Positions 30,751-39,369 of a stretch of DNA of 64,000 nt are shown here, one piece after another. Origin of the DNA: Apostichopus japonicus (taxonomy: Eukaryota > Echinodermata > Holothuroidea > Aspidochirotida > Stichopodidae); assembly GCF_037975245.1 (NCBI RefSeq), contig NC_092571.1:5416001-5480000 (forward strand). The letters run 5' to 3'. Within the stretch, counting starts at the first letter, position 1. Every line of letters starts with the position of its first letter. The notes under the pieces were generated by a model. That model ran no database searches and was not told the origin of the DNA. It worked only from the letters and a program-made list of their open reading frames with translations. The position numbers and the translations under genes are program-made.

Positions 30751-32118
30751 AATCGAATGTGCGGTACCGATCAATCGAATGTGCGGTATTGATCAATCGA
30801 ATGTTCGGTACCGATCAATCGAATGTGCGGTACCGATCAATCGAATGTTCGTTACCGATCGATCGAATGTGCGGTACCGATCAATCGAATGTGCGGTATT
30901 GATCAATCGAATGTGCGGTACCGATCAATCGAATGTGCGGTACCGATCAATCGAATGTGCGGTACGGATCAACTAATGTGCGATACCGAACAATCGAATG
31001 TGCGGTACCGATCAATCGAATGTGCGTTACCGATCAACGAATGTGCGGTACCGATCAATCATATATGCGGTACACATCAATCGAATGTGCGGTACCGATC
31101 AATCGAATGTTCGGTACCGATCAATCGAATGTTCGGTACCGATCAATCGAATGTTCGGTACCGATCAATCGAATGTTCGGTACCGATCAATCGAATGTGC
31201 GGTATTGATCAATCGAATGTTCGGTACCGATCAATCGAATGTTCGGTACCGATCAATCGAATGTTCGGTACCGATCAATAGAATGTTCGGTACCGATCAA
31301 TAGAATGTTCGGTACCGATCAATCGAATGTGCGGTACCGATCAATCATATATGCGGTACACATCAATCGAATGTGCGGTACCGATCAATCGAATGTTCGG
31401 TACCGATCAATCGAATGTTCGGTACCGATCAATCGAATGTTCGGTACCGATCAATCGAATGTTCGGTACCGATCAATCGAATGTTCTGTACCGATCAATC
31501 GAATGTTCGGTACCGATCAATCGAATGTTCGGTACCGATCAATCGAATGTTCGGTACCGATCAATCGAATGTTCTGTACCGATCAATCGAATGTGCCGTA
31601 CCGATCAATCGAATGTGCGGTACCGATCAATCGAATGTTCGGTACCGATCAATCGAATGTTCGGTACCGATCAATCGAATGTTCGGTACCGATCAATCGA
31701 ATGTTCTGTACCGATCAATCGAATGTGCCGTACCGATCAATCGAATGTTCGGTACCGATCAATCGAATGTTCGGTACCGATCAATCGAATGTTCGGTACC
31801 GATCAATCGAATGTTCGGTACCGATCAATCGAATGTTCGGTACCGATCAATCGAATGTTCTGTACCGATCAATCGAATGTGCCGTACCGATCAATCGAAT
31901 GTGCGGTACCGATCAATCGAATGTTCGTTACCGATCAATCGAATGTGCGGTATTGATCAATCGAATGTTCGGTAACGATCAATCGAATGTTCGGTACCGA
32001 TTAATCGATTGTGCGGTACCGATCAATCGAATGTGCGGTACCGATCAATCGAATGTGCGGTACCGATCAATCGAATGTGCGGTATTGATTAATCGAATGT
32101 TCGGTACCGATCAATCGA

Positions 32119-33590
32119 ATGTTCGGTACTGATCAATCGAATGTTCGGTACCGATCAATCGAATGTTCGGTACCGATCAATAGAATGTTCGGTACCGATC
32201 AATCGAATGTTCGGTACCGATCAATAGAAAGTTCGGTACCGATCAATCGAATGTTCGGTACCGATCAATCGAATGTGCGGTACCAATCAATCATATATGC
32301 GGTACACATCAATCGAATGTTCGGTACCGATCAATCGAATGTGCGGTACCGATTAATCGAATGTGCGGTACCGATCAATAGAATGTGCGGTACCGATCAA
32401 TCGAATGTTCGATACCGATCAATCGAATGTGCGGTACCGGAAAATCGAATGTGCGGTACCGAACAATCGAATATGCGGTACCGATCAATCGAATGTGCGG
32501 TACCGATCAATCGAATGTGCGGTACCGATCAACTAATGTGCGGTACCGAACAATCGAATGTTCGGTACCGTACCGATGAATCGAATGTGCGGTACCGATC
32601 AATCGAATGTGCGGTACCGATCAATCGAATGTTCGCTACCGATCAATCGAATGTGCGGTACCGATCAATCGAATGTGCGTTATTGATCAATCGAATGTGC
32701 GGTACCGATCAATCGAATGTGCGGTACCGAACAATCGAATGTGCGGTACCGAGCAATCGAATGTGCGGTACCGATCAATCGAATGTGCTGTACCGATCAA
32801 TCGAATGTGCGGTACCGATCAATCGAATGTGCGGTACCGATCAATCGAATGTGCGGTACGGATCAACTAATGTGCGATACCGAACAATCGAATGTGCGGT
32901 ACCGATCAATCGAATGTGCGTTACCGATCAATCGAATGTGCGGTATTGATCAATCGAATGTGCGGTACCGATCAATCGAATGTTCGGTACCGATCAATCG
33001 AATGTGCGGTACCGTTCAATCGAATGTTCGGTACCGATCAATCGAATGTGCGGTACCGATCAATCGAATGTGCGGTATTGATCAATCGAATGTTCGGTAC
33101 CGATCAATCGAATGTTCGGTACCGATCAATCGAATGTTCGGTACCGATCAATAGAATGTTCGGTACCGATCAATAGAATGTTCGGTACCGATCAATCGAA
33201 TGTGCGGTACCGATCAATCATATATGCGGTACACATCAATCGAATGTGCGGTATTGATCAATCGAATGTTCGGTACCGATCAATCGAATGTTCGGTACCG
33301 ATCAATCGAATGTTCGGTACCGATCAATCGAATGTTCGGTACCGATCAATCGAATGTTCTGTACCGATCAATCGAATGTGCGTTACCGATCAATCGAATG
33401 TTCGGTTCCGATGAATCGAATGTGCGGTACCGATCAATCGAATGTGCGGTATTGATCAATCGAATGTTCGGTACCGATCAATCGAATGTGCGGTACCGAT
33501 CAATCGAATGTTCGTTACCGATCGATCGAATGTGCGGTACCGATCAATCGAATGTGCGGTACCGATCAATCGAATGTGCGGTATTGATCA
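32119..33590 (+). repeat. Higher-order block D, copy 2 (in satellite 1)
   Basis: Second copy of the 2,839-bp block D. It lies close to the array's right edge and differs from copy 1 by only a few substitutions, for example TATTGATC for TACCGATC in the unit after the CATATATG marker near 33240. Confidence 0.9.
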
Positions 33591-34411
33591 ATCGAATGTG
33601 CGGTACCGATCAATCGATTGTGCGGTACCGTTCAATCGAATGTTCGGTACCGATCAATCGAATGTGCGGTACCGATCAATCGAATGTGCGGTACCGATCA
33701 ATCGAATGTGCGGTACCGAACAATCGAATGTGCGGTACCGAACAATCGAATGTGCGGTACCGATCAATCGAATGTGCTGTACCGATCAATCGAATGTGCG
33801 GTACCGATCAATCGAATGTGCGGTACCGATCAATCGAATGTGCGGTACGGATCAACTAATGTGCGATACCGAACAATCGAATGTGCGGTACCGATCAATC
33901 GAATGTGCGTTACCGATCAACGAATGTGCGGTATTGATCAATCGAATGTGCGGTACCGATCAATCGAATGTTCGGTACCGATCAATCGATTGTGCGGTAC
34001 CGTTCAATCGAATGTTCGGTACCGATCAATCGAATGTGCTGTACCGATCAATCGAATGTGCGGTACCGATCAATCGAATGTGCGGTACCGATCAATCGAA
34101 TGTGCGGTACCGAACAATCGAATGTTCGGTACCGTACCGATGAATCGAATGTGCGGTTCCGATGAATCGAATGTGCGGTACCGATCAATCGAATGTGCGG
34201 TATTGATCAATCGAATGTTCGGTACCGATCAATCGAATGTGCGGTACCGATCAATCGAATGTTCGTTACCGATCAATCGAATGTGCGGTACCGATCAATC
34301 GAATGTGCGGTACCGATCAACCGAATGTGCGGTATTGATCAATCGAATGTGCGGTACCGATCAATTGAATGTTCGGTACCGATCAATAGAATGTTCAGTA
34401 CCGATCAATCG

Positions 34412-34938
34412 TTACTGATATCAGCAAATGAATTGTTGATATCAGCAAATGAATTGGTGATATCAGCAATTCCAACATATCGCCAATTCAATTGCTGACA
34501 TCAGCAAATCATTTAATGATATCACCAAATCATTTAATGATATCAGCAATTCGGTTCCTCATATCACTAATTAATTAGTGATATGTTGGAATTGTTGATA
34601 TCAGCAAATGATTTGCTGATATCAACAATTCAATTGCTGATATCACCAATTCATTTGCTGATATCATCAAATATTTGTTGATATCAGCTATTATTTATTG
34701 ATATCAGCAATTATTTGGTGATATCAACAAATGAATTGGTGATATCAGCAAATGAATTGCTGATATCAGCAAATGAATTGCTGATGTCAACAATTATTTG
34801 GTGATATCAGCAAATAATTGTTGATATCAGCAATTATTTGATGATATCATCAAATCATTTGATGATATCAGCAATTAATTGTTGATATCATTAATTTTTT
34901 GCTGATATCACCAAATATTTGATGATATCATCAAATAT
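34412..34938 (+). repeat. Satellite array 2, 20-21-bp palindromic monomer, ~26 copies
   Basis: Tandem units of 20-21 bp of the form GATATCAGCAAATGAATTGCT, written here in one phase, with the GATATC core almost invariant and the AAATGAATT part variable. The typical unit junction TTGCTGATATCAGCAA is a perfect 16-bp palindrome. The array starts directly after the last satellite 1 monomer and ends where AATATCGAATAAAAAG begins. An internal inverted pair (CAATTCCAACATATC near 34468 and its reverse complement near 34577) breaks the head-to-tail order. Confidence 0.93.
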
Positions 34939-34959
34939 CGAATAAAAAGTAAAACGGCT

Positions 34960-35169
34960 TGCCATAAGGACGCTCCAGCAAAGGTTGCTTTAAGAGAAGC
35001 ACTGAGACATACTGCTTAACCAGTAGGAAGGCTCGTGACTACCTTGCTTGGAAAAATAAAGTCGCAATTTAAAGACGTTAATATTAACAATTTCGAGGAA
35101 GCAATAAACCCTGCGCAAGATCGTGATACGTGGCGGAGGCCATCACTGAGCATGTCAGCATCGAGGTAA
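34960..35169 (+). pseudogene. Non-LTR retrotransposon (LINE) ORF2 C-terminal tail, broken
   Basis: A 70-codon frame resembles the extreme C-terminus of non-LTR reverse-transcriptase polyproteins. It has a basic segment, then a GR-x-x-TT-x-L motif, then FEEAIN-x-AQDRDTWRR and a stop at 35167-35169. Such proteins end with an (R/K)GRP-x-x-x-W ... AQDR-x-x-W tail, and that match is the basis of the call. An in-frame TAA after the HTA residues, where Arg would be expected, shows it is dead. Only the 3' end survives, as expected for 5'-truncated LINE insertions; everything upstream is satellite 2. The CTA trinucleotide repeat after 35205 could be the 3' microsatellite tail. The clade cannot be decided from so short a piece. 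Confidence 0.6.
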
Positions 35170-35204
35170 ATGATTCATTAAACTCGTTGCATGCCAGATA
35201 GACC

Positions 35205-35275
35205 AGACTCAACATACTACTACTACTACTCAGAGCCGTATATACGGCTCTGCTACTACTGTACTACAAATGTCG
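35205..35275. repeat. CTA microsatellite around a perfect 22-bp palindrome
   Basis: A (CTA)n tract is interrupted at 35231-35252 by a perfect palindrome centred on CCGTATATACGG, after which CTACTACT resumes. The palindrome can form a hairpin with 11-bp arms and no loop. Confidence 0.8.
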
Positions 35276-35803
35276 AACGAGGAACGCGGAATAAGTAACT
35301 AACTTCACACCGGTCAGCTTCCATACGTTGAAACTAAGTGTAGTGATATTCATCATATGTCGTGTGCTGTACAGGGTGCAAGACCTGTTTCTGGTCCAGT
35401 CCACCGGCTGTGGGATTACAACCTCAATGTACATTGGTGCAGAGTGTGACCTGAACTAACGGAGTTCCTAACAGATACCCTTTATAAACTAAGACGAATT
35501 TGTTATGACTGTCGTAAAAAAAAAATCATGTACTACAGTACTAGTACATTGTTGCATACCTGGTGAACAAACCTGGTGAGTGTTACGTAACATTAAGCTA
35601 AGTTCGTACAAAGTAGCCTAAGCTTGTAAGTTGTAGTATTGTCTATTTGGTATAGTGCTAGTGTACTATTATACTACTACTAGTGATAACAGTCATACAT
35701 GGGCCTATATAAGCTACGGTGTAAAAGCATAGGTATAATCAAACCTGGGGAAAATAGCAAAAGTTACACTAGTTGTTAGTATTCAAATTACGTTGTTACC
35801 AAA
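35276..35803. other. Gypsy 5' leader region, LTR not identified
   Basis: No gene is seen. A primer-binding-site-like TGGTGCAGAGTGTGAC at 35435-35450 and a TATA-like CTATATAAG at about 35703 lie upstream of the gag start. I found no sequence matching the candidate 3' LTR (39319 onward), so a 5' LTR is not shown. Confidence 0.35.
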
Positions 35804-35962
35804 ATGGGGGACTCGTATGTTGTATCTCCACCAACATTTGATTCGAATTCAAGTGACTTAACGACATCATTTCAAAATTTCAAAAAGGATTGTTGTCTAA
35901 TGTTTGATGGTCCCATGGCACAATCTGGTAAATGAGGCAAGATACAGGTCACATATTGTGGA
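35804..35962 (+). pseudogene. Gypsy gag, 5' part, broken
   Basis: The frame begins MGDSYVVSPPTFDS and continues through SSDLTTSFQNFKKDC to MFDGPMAQSGK, then meets a TGA at 35933. The Phe-x-x-x-x-(K/R)-x-C ... M-x-(D/E)-G-P-M-A pattern is like the start of capsid (gag) proteins of invertebrate Ty3/gypsy elements. From about 35925 a different frame carries the expected continuation (NEARYRSHILW), so a small indel has shifted the frame. The coding sequence then stops at the left target-site duplication of the hAT insertion and resumes at 36967. The role in an intact element would be the structural shell of the virus-like particle. This copy cannot make it. Confidence 0.7.
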
Positions 35963-36958
35963 CATAGGCCTACGAGGCGGGGGGGGGGGGCAGGGGGGGC
36001 AGACTGCCCCCCCAAAATTTTTTCCAGAGGACAACAAATTCGGGCAAAAGTCCTGAAAAATTCGGGCAGCCTAAGAAGAGAAAAAAATATATAAATATCC
36101 AGTAGCTTGCCCGAATCTTATTCATATTTTTGCCCGACAATTCCATGGAGAGTGGTTTGTGTTATTTGTTTTGTATCATTAATATTAATATAGGCCTAAT
36201 GATTTTCTTTATTTAGCATCATGATGCCCGAATATTTCCGTGTAACACCACCGTAAGCGCAGCTCATCTGGGCTACCACACTTTTTGCACTATCGCCCAA
36301 AATATTAACAGGGAACGCCGCTCACAATAGTGGTGACATGCATGCATGGAGATTAGCAGTCTCTGAAGTGAAAAAACCGCAGTAAACAATTTTTTCTAAC
36401 TAATCAACTGTATACCTGGACATCCCCGACATGAGTGTAAATAAGAAACATTTTCTTTTTCATGAATGGGGGGGGGAGAGGAATGCTTACAAGCCTAAAA
36501 GTATAGGTTTATCATATTCTTTGATATTTTTATCCTTTTTTTGTGAGACAAATTGCAGTCTCACACGACACAGCGACATTTTCCCGCCTACAATGTATAT
36601 TTTCTGGAGGTAGCTGAGTACTGTGTAAAAATAATAAATAAAATAGGAGCTTAAAAAATATATTGTCCTATTTGTCCCCTTCAAAGTGATTTTACCATTT
36701 TGTCTTCTTCTAATTTACCAAATTTTTTGGGAAGTGTAAATTTCTAAACGTGAGATTATAAAATAAAGAATGTTTAGATGTAACTTGCAAGGCCTCAGAA
36801 GTGCCATTTCCGGAAATCTGAGAGGCATATTTTGCCAAAAAAAATTCTTGTACGCTACGCGCCAACTGATGGTGGCGCTCCGCTTAGATAGTGTCACAGG
36901 AACTTTCGGGCACACAAATTTCTGCCCCCCCAAAACGAAATGGTCCCGTACGCCTATG
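35963..36958. mobile_element. 996-bp hAT-like non-autonomous element inside gag
   Basis: The perfect 8-bp direct repeat ATTGTGGA flanks the element at 35955-35962 and 36959-36966, as hAT transposases produce. The ends are inverted repeats, CATAGGCCTACG on the left and CGTACGCCTATG on the right. Just inside the left end a G-run and C-run form a 10-bp-arm hairpin (35993-36013). The block 36799-36895, containing GATGGTGGCGCTCCGC, is shared with copies at 51568-51733 and 52306-52395. No transposase frame is present; the two ~60-codon ORFs in it (36431-36613 and 36487-36684) show no recognisable domain. Removing the element and one duplication lets the gag reading frame continue. Confidence 0.88.
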
Positions 36959-36966
36959 ATTGTGGA

Positions 36967-37549
36967 TGGGCCAGCAGGGTATTAACACTTTTGATACATG
37001 GAATTTTACATACACACAAAGTGAAAGTTGTGATGAAATTTTCAATTTGTTTGAGAAACACTCTGTTTGAGAAACACTTTGTTTGAGAAAGATGAACCGA
37101 AGACAAATTATCGGCTAAGCAGGTTCCAACTTCAAAAATTCAGACATATATATATGCCTTCTGAAAATGTTGATAAATTCATAACCTGCTGCCGAATCCC
37201 TGGTAGTAAATGTAACTTTAATACAACTGAGCTTGAAAGTAGACTGATTAAACAGCTATTAATTGGCACATCACACAAGATGGTGCAACAAATTCTGTTA
37301 GGCAAAGATAAAACCTTAAAGTAAGATGATGCATTAGATGTAGCAAGAACATATGAGGCTACAGGGATACATATGGAAGCATTAAATTTACCCTCTATTT
37401 CTGTAGACTATGTGCACAAAGGTTATACCAAAGTCCCTCCTGGAAATACACAAAATATTGATTCCGCATATATTTACAGTATAAATGGTCATCAAAAATT
37501 AGCTGATAATCAAGCTGTTGTCACCCTGAATATAGCTGATCAGCCATGA
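36967..37549 (+). pseudogene. Gypsy gag, 3' part, broken
   Basis: After the hAT insertion the gag frame resumes with GQQGINTFDTWNF, ends in SCDEIFNLFEKH, and shifts at a 16-bp triplication (37048-37092). The next frame carries PKTNYRLSRFQLQKF, ENVDKFITCCR, LESRLIKQLLIGTSH and LLGKDKTLK. An in-frame TAA follows at 37322, and the frame then runs on with DDALDVARTYEATGIHMEAL to a TGA at 37547. The (L/I)ES-x-L-I-x-Q-L-I-x-G ... L-x-x-A-L-D-x-A-x-x-x-E pattern is a well-known C-terminal gag signature of Ty3/gypsy elements. No zinc knuckle (CCHC) is visible downstream. I infer that it was an ordinary gag in the ancestral element. Confidence 0.75.
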
Positions 37550-37559
37550 AACCATGGTC

Positions 37560-38478
37560 ATGGCTTGCAAATTGCAATGATAGCATCATACTGTACATCA
37601 TTTCGGTACTCATACCTTAAAGTGCGAGTTTCGAATGAGAACTATAGAAACTAAATTTTATGTTGCTGATGTCAAAGGTCTAACTATTTTGGGATTAAAC
37701 CTATCCCTAATATTAGAGTTAGTTACTTTGCATTGTGGAGTGTCTGTTGATACCAATAAAATTGACACTGCAGATGACTTAAGAAAATTATACCCTGATA
37801 GATTTGAAGGGATTGGCAAATTAGAAGGAAAAACATATTGCTATAAACACAGATGTTCCACCTGTAGTTCATGCTGCTTGTAGATGTCCAATACAAATAA
37901 CAGATGATGTAAAGAAAGAATTAGATGAGATGGAGAAACTAGGTGAATTCTGTAACAGAGCCAACCGATTGGGTCTTTAGTGTAGTGTACTCCCAACAAA
38001 GCCAATGGGAAATGGCGTGTATGCCTAGACTCCTAAGACTTAAACTCTGCAATAAAATGTACTTACCATAAAACCCCAACATTGGAGGAAGTTTACTCAT
38101 AAGCTTTCACACAGTATCATACTCTCCAAATTAGGTGCTAGACATGGGTATTGGTCTATCATGTTGGACGAAGAATCCAATTTCCTAACTACTTTTAATA
38201 GTCCACTTGGACAATATATATTTCAAAAGACTGCCATTCAGCTTGTCTGTTAGTCATGACATATTTCAGGGAAAGATGGATCAAATTTTGGAGTTATGTC
38301 CAGGTACTATGGGAATTTCAGATGACATAGGTGTGTATGGCAAAACAGAGGAAGAACATGATCCAAAGGCTCATGAAAGTGGCAAGAGAGAAGGGACATT
38401 TGTTCAATTACGAGAAGTGGGAATCAAGAAGCCAAGTATTAAATTCTTTGGATCAATTTATAACTCACAAGGTGTGCA
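37560..38478 (+). pseudogene. Gypsy pol: protease C-terminus and reverse transcriptase, broken
   Basis: 37635-37883 reads TKFYVADVKGLTILGLNLSL, where ILGL is the second conserved motif of retropepsins, and continues to the linker YPDRFEGIGKLEGKTY. The D-(S/T)-G active site that should precede it is absent, so protease is truncated. Reverse-transcriptase motifs follow in shifting frames: EPTDWVFSVVYS near 37960, a degraded Asp-containing palm motif near 38145-38165, TTFNSPLGQYIFQ near 38190, LPFSLSVSHDIFQGKMDQIL near 38225-38290, and the catalytic box GISDDIGVYGKTEEEHD near 38312-38360. The pair of Asp residues in ISDD corresponds to the YxDD metal-binding site. At least three frameshifts and several stops exclude function. 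Thumb and RNase H are missing: the RT part ends at about 38478 and joins the integrase core directly. Confidence 0.85.
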
Positions 38479-38972
38479 CACAGACCAAATTCTTTATTGT
38501 CAATTCTATACCTATAGGCAAATCTACTAGTAATACAGTAATTGATATGTGCCAAAGTGTGTTTTCAGAATATGGTATACCTGAAAAGCTAGTATCTGAC
38601 AGTGGAAGTCAATACTCAAGCCAAAGCTTTAAGGATTTTGCAAAACAATGGAACTTTAGTCATATTACCTTGAGTCCTGGGTATCCTCAGTCTAATGGTT
38701 TCATAGAGAGACAAGTTCAAATCATAAAAAACAGGATGGTCAAGGCAAAGCAAACAAATGCAGATGTTTATCTAGTCTTATTATGTCTTAGAGCAACGCC
38801 TGTAGACAGTAAAATACCGTCTCCAGCAGAACTACTGCTCAATCATAAAGTGAAATATACTCTTCCTGTCAGAGTACAAAATAAGAATGTTGAACGTCAT
38901 TCAATTTTTGAGCGTATGCAGGATAGGCAAAATGCACAGAAATTCTATCATGATAAAACAGCAAAGCCATGA
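38479..38972 (+). pseudogene. Gypsy integrase core and C-terminus, N-terminally deleted
   Basis: The long open stretch ends at the TGA 38970-38972. It reads TSNTVIDMCQSVFSEYGIPE, then LVSDSGSQYSS (second catalytic Asp), then LSPGYPQSNGFIERQVQ (catalytic Glu). The C-terminal part has CLRATPVDSKIPSPAELLLN and a basic tail with QKFYHDKTAKP. This is the retroviral-type integrase core of Ty3/gypsy polyproteins. The HHCC zinc-binding domain and the first catalytic Asp are absent because the deletion fused RT to a point inside the core. The remaining 160 or so codons are free of stops, so this is the best preserved part of the element, but it cannot be an active integrase. Confidence 0.88.
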
Positions 38973-39120
38973 AAGACATGAACCACGATCGTATTAACTT
39001 CTAACCAACTCAGGCAGAATCCTGAGGAGAAATATGAAACATTATAACTCATAACTCTGAGCCCAGTTCAGAATAGAAAATATTCTGGCACCAGAAACAG
39101 AAAGTCCAGACCCACAAGAA

Positions 39121-39180
39121 GATGTTTATGTTACTAGGTCTGGTCGGAGAGTGAAGAAGAGATTGATGTTGGATTTATAA
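39121..39180 (+). pseudogene. Gypsy pol C-terminal tail
   Basis: A short frame, DVYVTRSGRRVKKRLMLDL, ends in TAA at 39178. A TRSGR-x-(V/I)-K-x-P-x-R-x-x-x-like ending is typical of the very end of pol in these elements, which places the 3' end of the coding region here. It lies 150 bp past the integrase stop in a shifted frame. Confidence 0.55.
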
Positions 39181-39369
39181 TTTGTAATTTATAAGTTGTG
39201 TAGTATTGATTTGAAAATACTTCCCGACTCACACAAAGCCCTTGTAATTATTAAGAAAGTTCAATTGAATTGTAGCCTATCTAAGACTCCCAACTTATTA
39301 ATGAATGGGGGATAGAATGTTATTGAATATGCATAGATGTGTGCAAACGTTGCACTACATGATAGAATC

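Larger units (their letters stand above)
1..34411 (+). repeat. Satellite array 1, ~22-bp monomer, about 1,560 copies
   Basis: The sequence is continuous head-to-tail copies of a 22-bp unit. In one phase it reads CGAATGTKCGG followed by TACCGATCAAT, where K is G or T. Each unit carries a GGTACC palindrome inside CGGTACCG, a GATC, three CpGs, and a CGAT/ATCG dyad with a 2-nt spacer. Common variants are TGTGCGG or TGTTCGG, TATTGATC for TACCGATC, and TAGAATG for TCGAATG. Length variants are a 21-bp unit with CAACTAATG, a 20-bp unit with CAACGAATG, and units with an extra CCGTA. The array begins before base 1 and ends at 34411. Many long plus-strand ORFs arise because the monomer lacks stops and 22 is not a multiple of 3; they all read the same 22-residue repeat and are not treated as genes. 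I do not recognise this satellite family. Confidence 0.98.

Noticed and set aside
1-34411. Dozens of ORFs of 60-420 codons in satellite 1
   Set aside because: All translate the same 22-residue repeat in every plus frame, begin and end at random monomer variants, and have no non-repeat flanks. They are by-products of a stop-free monomer whose length is not divisible by 3.
1-34938. CRISPR array
   Set aside because: Units are contiguous with no unique spacers, and the surrounding DNA is eukaryotic.
36431-36684. Overlapping ~60-codon ORFs on both strands
   Set aside because: They lie inside a non-autonomous hAT element and lack any domain.
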